The notes under the pieces were generated by a model. The model made no database searches. It was not told where the DNA came from and was given only the letters and a program-made list of their open reading frames with translations. Of a stretch of DNA of 64,000 nt, positions 1 to 13,130 are shown piece by piece; the first letter of the stretch is position 1; every line of letters begins with the position of its first letter. The stretch is from Coleophoma eucalyptorum. Its lineage: Eukaryota; Ascomycota; Leotiomycetes; Helotiales; Dermateaceae. Where the stretch lies: positions 620,001-684,000 of the forward strand of contig JALRME010000014.1 of assembly GCA_026120035.1 (NCBI GenBank), in the 5' to 3' direction. Made by a program: the position numbers and the translations under genes.

Positions 1-102
1 ACCCGCATGGATTTCTGTCACAGATCCAGCATCGCTGGAAACGACGGCCTCTGAGTCCACGGGCACTGGCCCCTTCTCCTTGGTGAAGTTTTCCTCAGAC
101 AT
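1..102 (-). CDS. 5' end of an unidentified gene, cut by window edge
   Basis: An ATG at 102 (minus) opens 34 codons that run off the window start. The peptide begins MSEENFTKEKGPVPV and is hydrophilic, acidic and Ser-rich. Such N-terminal tails are common in fungal membrane transporters and many other proteins, so the family cannot be named from this piece. The start is supported only by frame openness and by the AT-rich leader upstream. Confidence 0.45.
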   Translation of the reverse strand, partial: MSEENFTKEKGPVPVDSEAVVSSDAGSVTEIHAG

Positions 103-3100
103 ATTGGACGTCGAGTGTAGAAAGAGGGAGTACCGTTAAGAGAAAAAGGTATCCTCAACGACAAACAATCATCCGGGGAAACAAAAATCAGGGGATCAGG
201 TCTATATGGAGCATGAATTTTATTTAGTCACGGGCAATACCCCAACCTTGCCCGGGACGTGACTGGAGTCACTTATCGCCATTTACTCTTGGCGAGAGAT
301 ACGGAGTAGAGTGTACTACACTCTCCAACGCTTGCAAGCGGAGTGTGCGAAGACCCCCCGTTCGGGTCTGCCGGGCAGCCCCTTACAAGCCTTCAGAAGC
401 CGGCTGGATATGCCAGGCTGCGGATTGGATGCTTTGCTCGCTTACACCACTGACTGTCGGTTATGGTGGATTTGTTATCGAAGCGAGGGGGAAGCTGATG
501 GTCCCTGTTCGCTGTTGCCCCTATCGTTCCTCCACTTGTCCCTCCACTCTTGGCCCAAGGTCCATCGCCACTGGTCGTCGTTATCAGGTACCACGCTAGA
601 GATCGACCTGGAGCGGGTGATAAGGGTAAGGATGTTATGGAGAAGTGTTGTGATGTCAAAAGTGGGGTGGCCATCCATAATGGTAGATATATGGAGGTCC
701 AGTACGTATATTCTTTGTGTTGCCTGACGTTGAAGCCTCAACGGAGCTTAATATTTGGTCTACTCATGCGACTGAAAAAGATACACCCAATGATACCTGT
801 GACTAACTGGGCATTAAGACTACTTAGGCATTAAGATACCACCACGGTCTTTTGCATAGGTAGTTTATGTTTAGTTAATTGACATTAATTAACTTAGACT
901 GGAGACAACGCCGCAGAGGCAAAGCCCAATGGCTGATAGCTTGCAAAGCACGAATGATGCCGAGCTCCTCCGAAGACGCTCAGTCCGACGGAAACGAGAG
1001 CGAGCTGTGCCTCATCCGCCGTTGATAGGTAAAATTTTCCAACGATAGCTGCCATGGCCGAAGACGAAAGAAAACAACGAGAACTGGATGATGAAGCACG
1101 TCATAGTTCTGAATTGGCAGAATTTACCTATTGTAAGAGGTGCTGGAGAGGAAGAGACGGAAAAAGCAGTTGGAGATATTCCGAAGAGCCGAAAGCTACC
1201 AATTATCCTGAACCCTGGCATTCGAAAGTGGAGGAGTGAGATAGATGGGAGCTTCCAAGCTGTCATAGATTGTAGTCAATCTTAAGATATAGGAACAGGG
1301 ACGAGCTAATACCTCAAGGACAAGTATCGTCGTGAATAGCTATAGTCAAGCAATTGAGCTTATGGTTTACAATCTGAATTGATCGTTCTGCTGGTTCCTT
1401 GAACTTTGGATGTTCAAAAAGCAGCCTTACAGAAATGGAAGAAATAACGTTGACCCTAATTGGTAGCTCTGAAGTTGCGAAATTGTAGAAAGCAAGATCA
1501 ATATTGGACCGACTTCTACTAGTTGCAGTCACTTTAAAGCTATGTGCTCATCTACATGGAATCAATTGGACTCATAACTCTGTGTCACAATGTTAAATCT
1601 ATTCCTCCACCCTTGGGGACTCATAATATCAACAGGGCTGCATCATACTACGTAGAATCTGCATGCATGGGCCAAAATAAGCCTCAGACCTAGCTGCATT
1701 CACTGTGAGTACGAGGATTTCTGAGGGGAATTTTGATGGTACTGTCCAGAGACCTAGAGCGTTCTTCGAGCTACAGAATTGCTTGTCCAATACTATAGAT
1801 TCCCCTCATTCCTATTCGACAAAAGCGTTCTGCTTATGTAGTAGCCCCCTTGAGCGAAGTCGACCGATCACGGCATCTAAGCTGCAGACTTCCAGATCTG
1901 GTGGATCTAAAATCTACAAAAGCAACAGCAGCGTGGCTTTATTTGATTAGCATAAGCAGACATGAAGAGCAGGTATAGAATCATCTGCAATACGGATCTT
2001 CATAAATGGCATCGCGGACTATCCGAACGGGTAGAAGAAATTACAAGAGAGAGTGGCATCACAGATCTAAGAGCTGAATAGAGTTTATGAAAAATGGAGA
2101 GGTTCTGGATCAAATTTAAGAGGCCATAATTGGAGAAAGTGAATTCAGAGTGAACGGGTAGAACATAGGAGCGGAAGCAGCGCCCTGCACAGCGAGAAAG
2201 TTAAAATAGTGTCCTTCAAATCAAGTAAGATCACAGCTCCTAATATAAAAAGTGCAGTAATTTGCTCACCTAGGGCTGCTTTGACCGCCGTAAAGAATGG
2301 GGCAATGGGCAGTAAAGAAAGTGGACACATTCAAGTTCTCAATCGGCGGAATTCCCACGTGAGGTAGATAGCTTCCTTGCTAAGAGCATACCAATTCAAG
2401 TTAGTCAACTCTCACTCGGTCATCGAGCCTAGACCGATCTTTTGATGACTCTTGACGTAGAAGATTTCTTACTCGAGTACTGGTCACAGAATGAGCTGAC
2501 AAAAGCGAGTTATATAGATTATGAGACTCGCGTGCCTGACAAGCTCAAGTAGAATACTAATGGTGAATGACTTGGCCTCGATTGCCTCGACTCCAGCTTG
2601 TGATTATGGATCAAGGCATACCGGTAGATGATCGAGCAAGGTTAAAGTATTCCACCTACCTAAATAACCCAGAAAATCTGGAACAAATCATACAGTCAAC
2701 CAAAAACAGCAAGGATGTATTTATCCGGTCACCTCTTATTTAATTCAAAATTATCGAAAGACCACACGCTGTCTAAGAGCATCGGCGGTGTCTGAAAAGA
2801 AAAATAAGAAAGTGACAAACTTCGTCCTTCATCTTGATCCAGTATACAATATGCGACATGGGTCCCCTCTTGACTGCAGTCTAACTACAAGAAATCCACG
2901 TCAAGAGTCAAGAATAATTCAAAAAGAAGGTACAACGTCCGATGATCTTGCAGAAATTATATGACTGTACCACTCATAGTCCTTCAAAACTGCAAGTTTT
3001 TGTCCAAGGATTATGATAATAGCCGCCGAAGTAAACGCAAGACGCGTATGCCAGGATACACAATGCAAAGAAGCCTGCAGGTAAGATCTAAATCTGCCAC

Positions 3101-4076
3101 CCCGTGTTGAATATCCTTCTCCAAGGGAATAGCATTTTTTGAACCTAGCCAACTGACCAGACCATCAGATAAGTCGTAAGCATCCTGCATGTCGAAAAAA
3201 CTACCATCACTAATTTATATCTTATAAAGGTCCTGGAGCCTCTATAGTAAGTAGATTTTTCGCACAGGCAGGGTGCTCTAAAGAAGACTCCAGGACGTCT
3301 GTGTAAGCCAAGACACAAAATCTCAAGATCTCAGAAGATGGCAGATTCTACTGGTCTGGATCTCCAAAAACACGCACCAGTCCGCTGCCGTTGGACCATA
3401 TCAGCCACCCAAAGCCACCTCGCGAATCTAGATATCTTCCAGACACACGCACGACTAACTTTAACAAACGACGCGATTGGGCCTGCAAAACGCGATGTTG
3501 AAACTTCCAATTATCCACGCGCATGCGTAGAAAGCATAGCCAACGAATAATAAACCCATCAAGATAATTGTTTTCTTATTTTGTATGCAAGGCCTCTGCA
3601 ATTTCTTGTGGCCTTTCTAGGAAAGCGTTCAGTAAGCGAGGCACTTTTAGTACCGATGCTCCGATATTTCACGGGTGGACCACCAGGTTGGGGTAAACTG
3701 GGCGAACAAACCAAAAGCCGAGGTCCTTGGTCTGGGGTCTGGGGCTCGGATAGGGCTGGGGTAGTAAGTTATGGATATATACATCCTAGTACCTATTTTT
3801 GCTTGTAACCTGCAGAAAGGTGTAAAATAGGAGACGGTACAACAGGGTCGGGCAATTGAAGTGCTTCTAGTAGGTACAAGGCGGGGCATTGAGGACTTGA
3901 TAACTATTCTGGGTTACACACTATAAGATGGCACTGGTTATATAAGTGAGCATAGATTCGTCCTCCACTGTGTTTTGTCTTCACTAGCAAGTTCATAACT
4001 ATTGAAATTCCTCAATATCCCAAGAAGGATTGGCTTGGTCCTAGCCGTAGCTTCATCCCTATTTATATTTCTAATT
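103..4076. other. Long gene-poor intergenic region
   Basis: About 4 kb without a gene I can support. Short open frames (for example around 929-1240, 1705-1950 and 3338-3550) lack ATG starts, domain-like sequence or matching splice partners. The segment 929-1240 has two short Lys/Arg-rich ATG frames that could be a gene relic, but nothing identifies it. A TATA element for the next gene lies at 3939-3946. Confidence 0.5.
3939..3946 (+). promoter_or_regulatory. Probable TATA box of the MFS gene
   Basis: TATATAAG lies about 130 bases upstream of the chosen ATG at 4077, in the same relative position as TATA-like elements before other genes in this window. Confidence 0.4.
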
Positions 4077-5723
4077 ATGGACGACGCCCCAAAAGGAAAT
4101 TACAACTCGTCCATCCAACCGCAGGATGATTCTTCTCGAGAGAGTGATGGTTCGATCCGCGACGATGAACAGATTGGTACGATACTTGTTGATACAAACC
4201 TGACTGGTAAGGGCGCGCTGCGACCCGAGCCGTCTCAAGATCCCAATGATCCACTGGCAAGTCCTCCATACTATGAAGCCATTGCAAACAAAATGCTTAT
4301 TGTAAAGTCTAGAACTGGTCCGCGTTTGAGAAATACTCCACCTACCTCACCATCTGCTTCTTCACATTCCTCGCTACCGTCAATGCTTCGAAGTTCACCG
4401 TAGCCGTGTCGTCCATCTCGAAAGAATTCGACGTATCTTCTACCGTGGCCGGATATCAAGTATGCTTCAACGTGCTGTTGCTTGGCTGTGGGAATCTGTT
4501 TTGGATCCCGCTGATGCGCGTGGTCGGCAAGCGGCCTGTATACCTCCTGGCCATGCCACTGCTGGTAGCAGCTAACGTGTGGAGTGTGGAAGCGAAATCG
4601 TTCAATTCTCTACTGGCAGCATCGATTGTGTCGGGATTTGCTGCGTCGGCTGCTGATGCAACGGTTTCGGCGGTTGTGGTCGATTTGTTCTTCGTACATC
4701 AACGAGGTTCGGTCATGATGATCTTTCATATGGCACTCTCTTCAGGATTTTTCATTGGGCCATTGATCAACGCGTATGTGGTGCAATATTCATCATGGAG
4801 GCAGGAGTGTGAGTGGATTGCTATTGCTGCGGGTGTTGCTTGGTTGGTGGCCATCTTCACGATCAAGGAGACGACTTACTTGCACCGAGATGTTAAGCGC
4901 TCTTTGGAGACATATGCAGCCAAGAAAACGTTCTTCCAAAGTCTTAGTATTACTAGTGGGTTTAATCCACATGCCAACTTCTTCAAAGCTCTGGGGAGTA
5001 CGGTTGCCATCGTGGCATATCCTGGAGTCCTTTGGCCGGGTTGTGTAATTGGTGTCTTCGTTGGGTGGTAAGTTGGCTGGTACATCTATCAAATATCGTA
5101 CTAATAAAGGCAACAGGAACATTGTCGTTCAACTAACATCCTCACGAACCTTCACCAAGCCTCCTTATGGCTGGAAGGTAGGATCGCTCGGACTTCTCTC
5201 CATCTCCGGTTTCATCGGCGCAGTCCTCGCGATCTTCTTTGGTGGGAAACTGATCGATATGATCGCTAACCGTATGACACGCAAGCATAACGGATTTCGC
5301 GAGCCTGAGTACCGTCTCTATGCCATCATCATCCCAGCGGTGATTGGCCCACTCGGAGTACTTATCTTCGGACTGACCACCGCAGCCAAGGAGCCATGGA
5401 TTGCGCCAGCCATTGGTTATGGAATGCAAGGATTTGGATTGACTGCCATTTCTAATGTGGTTGCGACTTATGCGATTGACTCTTATCCTTCGCTTGCTGG
5501 CGAGGCTCTCGTCACGGTGTTTGTCGTTAGAGCTGTTGTAGGAACAGTCTTGGCGCTGTATTCGTGGGAGTGGATTCTGGCCAGTGGTATGCGGGCAGCT
5601 TTCGGGGAGATGGTGGCCATTCAGTATTTCTTCCTCTGCTTTGTCATTGTCTTCCTGGTCTGGGGAAAGCAGATAAGAGCAGCAACGGCCACCTTTGGCC
5701 CCGTCGCTTGGGGAAGGAAGTAA
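4077..5723 (+). CDS. Major facilitator superfamily transporter
   Basis: Exons 4077-4256, 4313-5067 and 5117-5723 give 513 aa. The N-terminal ~60 residues are hydrophilic and cytosolic, then the typical DPNDPLNW entry motif (created exactly by splicing) leads into the transmembrane bundle. A KRPVYLL loop after TM2 and many hydrophobic segments fit a 12-TM drug/H+ antiporter-like MFS permease of the plasma membrane; the substrate is unknown. An in-frame TTG at 4002 would add 25 residues, but fungal genes start at ATG, so 4077 is preferred. Intron 1 is GC-AG: GCAAGT donor at 4257 and TCTAG acceptor at 4312. This is the only join that restores N-W after DPNDPL. Intron 2 has GTAAGT and a CTAAT branch-like site. 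No neighbour suggests a pathway. Confidence 0.88.
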
Positions 5724-5796
5724 AGAGACATTTGAAAGCCTTCCTTTCATTATAAATCATGTCAACTTTCTTTCATAGATTTCATTCAACATTCTA

Positions 5797-5844
<48 letters not shown>

Positions 5845-7071
5845 GTATCATGCCAATATTCATATTTATCTTCTCACACCAAAGTTTTCATACCGATCAT
5901 TAGCTAGTCAACTTTGTCTTGTATAGGAAGCCAAGTATCTCGCAAAGAAACCACTTCAACCGCGGTTGACTTTCTTCACTGCTCTGACCAAGCCAAGAGC
6001 AGCAATGAAAGAAATTTCATCAGGTCGCATCACCAGGAAACAGTGTAGTACCTGGGACACAGTTAAGCTAGAGACATGCGCAAGCGCAGCGGTCCCCGAT
6101 GCTCCAGCGTTGAAAAATAGGATAATATGTTACAGATTCCTCGTGGGAACCCATTCAGGGATTAAGCTGAATAGAACAGTTACTACACTTGATCTGAGCC
6201 GGAAGGCAAAGAAGAGCTGGAGAAGAAAGGGTCTGAGATGGGGGAGAGAGTGGGAGTTTATATACTTGGTGAGGAGAGGCTAGGGTCACTCGAGTTTGTT
6301 TGGAAAGCAAAGTTGATCAGATGACGGGATATGGTATGACTCGGTCTGACACCTCTTCCTCTGCCTATGTCTGCTATATCACTGGTGCAGTACTAGGCGT
6401 CAAGTCAGTTCTTGAAGGGCACACAGCTGCTGCCTGCGCGAGGCGAGCGGATGATTGTCAACGTTCGCTAAGCTATTTGTTGTCAGACCATGACTGCTAC
6501 TATGACTCTTGTCTATGTTAAGAAATGCAATATACGATACTTTCCGTGGGTTCAGGCATAGTGCGACAGTTATTGGCTTGGTCTTCTCGAGGTATATCAT
6601 GAGAAGGGGTGGGGCCGCTTAGAAGAACCCAGCAGACTGCAGCACCGTTCTAGCAGAGTTAATGTCAAAATGAAAATCAAACAGAATGCATTTATACATG
6701 TCTGCAGGTATCACTCAATTATCTCTTTTCTGTAGCTTCTGCACGCCCACATCTTCCATGCCATCTACCTAGATATACAATATTTGTAGACATCATCTAC
6801 ATTTCCTTCCACCTCGTCTCCCTTCGCAGCTTGGCTCTACCCCCTTAACTGCACCAGACCCTTATCTGTTCTCTCTCTCGGAAGGCATCCCTTACTATGC
6901 AAGCAAGTCAAGAAATGTCCATACACTTCCAACGACCGTCAAAAACGCCAAGATCAATTGAATCATGCTTATTCCCCACCAAAAAACCTACGCGGAGTAC
7001 CGTCATTCACCATACTTGCTTATCCAGATAACAGAAAAACTTAATGCCCTGCCTTTGAGGCTTCTCAATCA
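5724..7071. other. Intergenic region with a microsatellite
   Basis: No supportable gene. It holds the (TC)n tract at 5802-5840. Open frames at 5966-6283 and 6300-6521 start at non-ATG codons or have no recognisable content. It is the 3' flank of both the MFS gene and the convergent nucleoporin gene. Confidence 0.5.
5802..5840. repeat. (TC)n microsatellite
   Basis: An uninterrupted TC dinucleotide tract of about 39 bases in the 3' flank of the MFS gene. Confidence 0.95.
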
Positions 7072-10000
7072 TCAGAATTCCAGCTCAATACTCCTTCGCA
7101 TCTCTTGGATCTGCTGTTGCTGCTCCATGCCCAAGTTACCATTCTGTATCAGCTCAACCAGTAGTTGGTCGATCTCTGCAGCATTGTCTTCGCCACCGAA
7201 CATGCGAAGGTTGTTGGTTGTACATTCTCGGTACCATTGTTGGATGATGTAGAGAATGTGCTCGGCTAGAACACGGCGATTTCTACCCGCGAAGGGAGCT
7301 TCATCATTATAAAACATGGTTGTGAGCGTGCTGAGGATGATCTCGTGAGGGAAGCGGATACGAAGGAAGAGATCGACGAGCCATGTCTTCGGACCAACGT
7401 CTCTCTGGCACTCAAAGGCGTACTTCTCGAGTAAGGGGATAAGAATCGACGGGGAGAACGTGGTTTCGGAGAAGTTGAGGCGATTGCCCAGGTCACACAC
7501 AACATTGATGACCGCCTCATAAGGGAGCTGGCTGGCTTCAGGGTCCTCTGCGATCTTCGTGTGCTCAACATCTAGAATGTTCTGCCAAGTCGACATGATG
7601 TCGGCATCACTGCGATGATCGGCGGCCTGGTAGATCATGAGACAGATATCAAAGTAACTCGCTGAGTCGGCGTATGAATTGTAAAGCTGTAACCAGTCAG
7701 TTGTGTATGGAGGTTACAAAAAAAGAGAACTTACTTCTGTGAGCCCAATGATCTGGCCGTCGAGCGCCTTCACGAGCTCTTCTTTTCGATCAGCAGTCAG
7801 TCGTTCCTCGCCTCTAAGTCTGTGCAAAAGTTCATCTTGAATATTGGCAACCTCAAGCAATTCTGAGACTTCGTGTAGCAGCATTTGTCTTGCCTGTCGG
7901 CCAATTCCAACACTCTGTGCAGATGCAAAGTTTCTTGCGTTGCTGAGGTAATTGATTCGCTTTGTAAGAGGGATTGTAAAGTCGCTCTTAGCCAATTCCA
8001 GTTGTACTTGAGCAGCCTTGTAATAATCTTCTTGGCCGGCGTAGAACCTCCAGAGTAGATCGGCCTTCTCTACATCGGTAGCAGCTATCCGTTGGAGGTA
8101 AGGCTCGACATAATCTGAATCAATGGCAAGCAGCCTTTCTGTCCAGCCTTGAGCAAGATACCAATCATATAGATCGAATTGGAATAGCTCATCCCTAGAT
8201 TGGTGGACCACTGCATATGCCTCATTTCGCTTTGTTGCAAGCAATGTAAATCGACCATCGATGGTTTCTGGACCCCGGCTTGTCATCTGATCGACCGTTT
8301 GTAAGACATCGTGAATAAGATCATAGATCTCCTTCCGCTTGATAAATGCACTGGCGCGCGCATCGCCGTCTGGCTTTCCCTCATTGACCCATCCTAAAGC
8401 CTTGTTGCCTCGATCTGATTCCCTTGCAACATCCAAAGCCAGCGTGATTGCACCGGCGTAGAATTGCATATCAATGTAATGATTCACTGCATTCCCCAGG
8501 TTTTCGAACGACAGAGCACCAGCAACGGACTGGAAGAGGCGCAGAGATTCGTTCAAGAGATTTCGTGCTTGATCCGTGACGCCGCCTGCTTCATGAGCTT
8601 GCTTTAACAACTCTTGTGACTTGAAAATTACCACATCATCGGCACTGCAGAATGTTCCACATCTCCTGCGAAGGGCTTCGGCAACTTGGGTGACATTGGA
8701 CTCTTTGGCGATATTTCTGTTCACTATTGATTTGACCAGTTGCTTCGCGAGGTCCTTTCCGGTATCTTCAGAGAACAGTGTTTCGAACGTGAGGTTGCGT
8801 AATCGTTGTTTGGTGGTGTCGTCCAGAGTGTGCCAAATCTCGTCGACTCTTTCGTCGAACAGCATAAGGACGAATGATATACCTTCAATAATGCTAGAGT
8901 TAAGGCTTGTCAGAGAGTGGAGAGCTTGATGTTCCCCTTGCAATGCAGTCTCCTCGTGTCTGTTAGTAGCGCGTGCCAGACTCTCTGGCCCGGTAAGACC
9001 CTCAATGAAGGTCTTGTTCTTCTCCAAAAACTCGGCGAGCTTCGTTAGGTTATCTTGCACAGACTTCAGCTTTTCTTTCGGGATCGTGGAGCTGATCAGC
9101 ACAGCCCCGTTCTTGTCCTGGCCCTGTGTAATAACTGGCGATTTCCACACTGATCGAACAAGTCGCGACATGTAGATTGCTAAACCCGCATGCCTTGCTG
9201 ACGGAGTCACGGCATCAGCAGGAAGCTGGCCGTTCTCCAAGACAGCATTCTCATTCAGGGATGCCTTTCCACCGTGCTCGACGAATGCTTTCCGAGCAAG
9301 TTCCAGCGTCTCAGGGTCCATCACCCTGGCAGTCCTATTGTCCCCTGGGGTGATGTCGCTTCCCTGTCCACAAGCCACTGCGAGAGCGGTGGCGGTGGTT
9401 TCTGCCCGGCCGTATTGACGAACGAACTTCTTGATCTCGTTATCAAGACCTTCATCGCCACCATTTTGTCGAATCGCGGCTGCGAAAATATCTACAAGGC
9501 GTCTTCGGCGAAGAGTGTGAATTCCAGTGTTTGTAAGAACTGCGATTTCAGTTGGAGGGTCATCGTATTGGACAGCTAACTCATTTCCAAATCCTAAGGG
9601 CTTTGGGCCTGCTGCAAAAGGTGGCGTGACGAGACCGATGGCTTCTGCTCTGCTTTCCAAATCCAGCCATACTGCTTGTTCATGATACTTAATTGGTTGG
9701 GCTGACTGATCTCGGACCTGAGCTGCTATCCGACCTGTATCTGGCGCTGAAAAGAACAAATTTTCTCGGCCTGAATTTGGATCTTTGGTCACAAAGCAAA
9801 GAAAGAATCCTGGTGGGTATCTGAGACTCATGCGGGTGTAGCTCAAAGACTGTGAAGATGTTTCAATAGCTGCTTCGGTTCCACCATAAGATCCTGCCGC
9901 AGGAGGTTGTGTTGGATCGCGTGGTGGGAATTTGATATGCTGGACTTGCATGCTTTGTGGTGCACCTTGACCATTAGCCCAGCCATATCCCCTTGTAGCA

Positions 10001-11257
10001 CTCAAGAATAGTCTACAACCGGTAGAAGTAGTAGCCATAAGATGGATTCTCGAGGCTTCGTTACCAGATATTGGGCTGATAGACACGATTGCCATCCTAC
10101 TTGACAGTAATGGAGACGCAGAGATCATATGACTGATGTCTCTCAAGCACTCTTGCCTCCGCTTTTCAATGACCATTTGTAAAGACTTCGAGTCGCTCAT
10201 GTGAAAAGTGCGAATGGATGACTCGGATGAAAGAGTATAGAGTAAGCCTCTGGAGTCATCCACGACCATATCCCTGACGTATTCTGGAGACTTTTGGCTG
10301 AAGACTCGGGGAACAAGCGATCCGTAGCCAGCGCTGGTATGATTTTTCTTTGTGCAGCGAGACTGAAACCAGTGCTCTTCAGTTTGGTATTGAAGCTCGT
10401 ATACTTCGTTGTCTGCTGATCCAGCAAAGAATATTCGTCCAGTCGCTGCTGATCCTGCAATCACTCGTACATCAATGCCTCTGATGGACAATTGCATGTT
10501 CGTCTGGTATAGCGTGACCTCCTTAGCGCCAGATGGACCGGTCGTTGCCTCAATTCCCAAGAGAAAGATATCGGAGGTAGTTGCGACAACCAAGACATGC
10601 GTGACTTGGCTGATAAATACTCCAGGCTTAGGAATTACCAGCTTGACTGCAGTGATACTATTCGGCTGCTCCTCAAATCCCTTCAACTCCGGATTTGGAT
10701 GGGTGTAATCCCATAGATACAGTGCATTGTCAATTGTGACCCAAGCATGGTTTAACTCTGCGAATAATCCCATCATTGTCTGAACTTGCGCGCGATTATA
10801 TTGCTCGAAGATCAGATCGGGAATTGCGTACATTTTCGTCTTTTGAAATGGTGCCCAGGCTGGCTCTGTCGTCGGTGAAGGAACTTCATAGTCGGACGAG
10901 ATACCCTCTATAGCACCGTCAGTATGCTCCTCTAGATCCTCCCAAACTAAACTCACGCTTGACATAGCTATCGAGATCGGGAAAATTTGCCTCATCCTGC
11001 AACGCCTTGTTGATCGTGCGTGCAGCTCGTGCCACAGGCTGAGAGGATCGAGTATCGGGAGCTGGAAGCGATGCTGGAGCTTGCGAAGGAGACTTGCTGA
11101 GAGATGAGCTCAATGCTGGAGCACCTGCCGGCTGACTACCGAACGATTGTTGACGGAATACAGGCTGTCGTATCGGAGGGCCAAAACGAGATGCTGCTGG
11201 AGTCGAAACAAATGCTCCAGGAAACCTCTGCGGCGTCTGCAGAACTGGATATGACAT
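7072..11257 (-). CDS. NUP170: Nuclear pore inner-ring nucleoporin Nup155/Nup170 family
   Basis: Exons (minus) 11257-10957, 10907-7735 and 7686-7072 give 1362 aa, the usual size for this family (about 1300-1500). The N-terminus (1-100) is Pro/Ser/Gln-rich and disordered. Then comes the conserved entry DLDSYVKQGISSDY, assembled across intron 1 (10908-10956), followed by the beta-propeller region (about 110-560) and a long alpha-solenoid C-terminus ending in an acidic, Gln-rich helix. The protein is a scaffold of the nuclear pore inner ring, binding Nup53-type linkers and membrane nucleoporins. The start MSYP at 11257 follows a short in-frame TTG extension that is not used. Both introns are 48-49 nt with GTGAGT or GTAAGT donors. 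The next gene, the oxoacyl-CoA reductase, lies upstream on the same strand with a gap of about 590 bases. Confidence 0.95.
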
Positions 11258-11849
11258 TTTGTTGCTGGCTTTCGCTTTCTGCAAACTGCAGCGGGTAAAT
11301 CAATACGACGCGCTCCCAAACGCTGCAGATTGGTGAAATATATTAAATTGACTTCATGAAGAGGTAGATCAGCACCTGGTGAGAGCTCAAGGGTGTGAGA
11401 GGAGCGGTATAGGGCGACGTCGAGAAGCTGGTGGAGCTGTCAACAGGCGTCGAGGAAGGTCTTCGTCGCGTCTAGGTGACAATAATTTTGGAAGATGAGA
11501 GCGGGCCGATAGTTCTTCCGACAAGTCAGCCTTGCGAAATACAATGAAATATGAGTGTCGACGCATGCAGAGAGATAGTGGCAGCTTAAGCTTCTCAATT
11601 GAAAACAGAGTCCTCTCCAATTGGTCAATGGATTCTGTTTATAATATTGAGGCTGTAATAATTATAGTGAAAGGCGTCGGGCCTGGAAAGTATTTCTAAT
11701 TGTATCTAAAACATTAATGACAGCTAATTGCAATTAATATGTTCGCAAAAGCGAGAATATTTTTATAATCTGCGTCGTGACCAGTTCTACTGCTGAATTT
11801 TATCCATGCTGAAGTTCCTCGTCGATGGCTTTCCTTCTCTACCACCTTA
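11258..11849. other. Intergenic region between nucleoporin and reductase genes
   Basis: About 590 bases forming the promoter of the nucleoporin gene and the 3' flank of the reductase gene. Short frames on the minus strand (11387-11628) have no recognisable content. Confidence 0.5.
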
Positions 11850-12916
11850 TTAGGCTTTCTTGGCCTCTCTCTGAGCCTTCTTGATAGCTCGGGTTCTGAT
11901 GCTCTGGTGCATTTCCCTGTTCTTCTCAATCACCCACGCACTACCAGTACCAACCGTCTGCTCCCACCACCACTGTGCGAGCGCATGACTCCAGAATGGT
12001 GTACTTGTATACGCGATGTTCTGAGCTCCACCAGCTCGTCCAATCTTGCTCAAGACACTCTTAACGAAGTTCCTTGGGTTGGGAATAAGCGCGCTAGGCT
12101 TGCGGATCTTGCTCATAGCGGATGTAACCAGGTAGGAGATAACGAGCTCAACATCGACGCCGGAGCCGCGCAGCTCTCCACCAAGTGCCGTAGACCAATG
12201 CTGAAGGAAGGCTTTGCTGCCACTGTAGGTTGCGAGAAGAGGTGTTGGTGCAAGACCGCCAAAGGAGCCCATAGTAAGGATGAGACCGCGCTTGCGTTGC
12301 ACCATGCCAGGGCAAACGATTTGGGTGACCTTGAGCGTGCCGATACAGTTGATGGTGATAATATCTTTCATCTCATCCTTTGCAGTAAGGACAAAAGGTA
12401 CGGGTATGGAGTGGCTTTGTCCCACGTTGTTGACAAGGATTGCAACATCGAGTCCGTCAACCAGTGCCTTCAATCTGGCATAATCCCCATCATCGTTCTT
12501 AGAAAAGTCCATGGGTAGGATCTTAGTCTGGATTGGTGTTCCCAAGTAGTTCTTCTGTTCGATTTCTTTCGCAAGAGCTTGCAGTTTCGATTCTGTGCGG
12601 GAGACAAGGACTATGTTGAATCCCTTTTGGGCGAGTTGAGTCGCATACTCCTTGCCAATGCCATCCGAGGCACCAGTTACCACGGCCCAAGATCCTTTCT
12701 TGCCATATTTGCGAAGCTAGAACTCATTAGTAACTATCAGACGTAGGAATGGATTGGAAAGGTGGAATTTACATTGGTTCCCTTGAGGACAAAGAGGCTC
12801 AGCAGTAAACGAACATAGCTGATGATGCGATCAGCCATGAAGATGAAGCCGATGACCGCAAAGGTTGCAACAGCGGCTTTTGGCACACGTGCCAGGACAT
12901 TATTTAGAGAATCCAT
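11850..12916 (-). CDS. Very-long-chain 3-oxoacyl-CoA reductase (ER, fatty acid elongation)
   Basis: Exons (minus) 12916-12773 and 12716-11850 give 336 aa. This is the NADPH-dependent ketoreductase of the ER elongase cycle that makes very-long-chain fatty acids (yeast Ifa38/YBR159w family). Residues about 14-45 form a hydrophobic N-terminal anchor. The short-chain dehydrogenase core follows: TGASDGIG cofactor motif at 62-69, NNVG at 144-147, catalytic Ser199, Tyr212 and Lys216 in YSGSK. The Lys-rich C-terminus (ending EAKKA) is ER-type but not a canonical KKXX. The intron (12717-12772) splits the anchor from the Rossmann fold. The gene is head-to-head with ERG28, 214 bases between start codons. 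Confidence 0.95.
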
Positions 12917-13130
12917 GATCAGTATGCTGTCGAAGTGGTTGTGGCAAGTTCAGACGGCGGTAAGATCAAAGATGTTGAGGGCTCGGTTGAGCTCGTTTAG
13001 CGGCCTGAAGCTTCTCGGAGCTTTTCAAGCGCCATGCGACTCTTTTGCCTGGCGAGTCTTATTGCAACCAGTACGCTCGACAAGCAGGCATTCTACAGCG
13101 AATAGAAATACTCGAATCGTACCTTACAAG
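12917..13130. promoter_or_regulatory. Shared divergent promoter of the reductase and ERG28
   Basis: The 214 bases between two outward-facing ATGs must carry both promoters. Both products are ER-membrane lipid enzymes or scaffolds (fatty acid elongation and ergosterol synthesis). I see no obvious TATA box. Co-regulation is inference. Confidence 0.5.

Noticed and set aside
311..834. Overlapping open frames on both strands
   Set aside because: Starts are mostly non-ATG and the products show no domain-like sequence or splice partners.
929..1240. Two short Lys/Arg-rich ATG frames
   Set aside because: Could be a decayed gene, but the linking GT-AG segment is only about 20 nt and nothing is recognisable.
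4002..4076. 25-residue hydrophobic N-terminal extension of the MFS protein
   Set aside because: It would need a TTG start; the ATG at 4077 gives a normal cytosolic N-terminus.
12822..13130. Plus-strand frame overlapping the reductase first exon and promoter
   Set aside because: Shadow of the reductase exon on the other strand; the ERG28 start at 13131 is supported by the family sequence.
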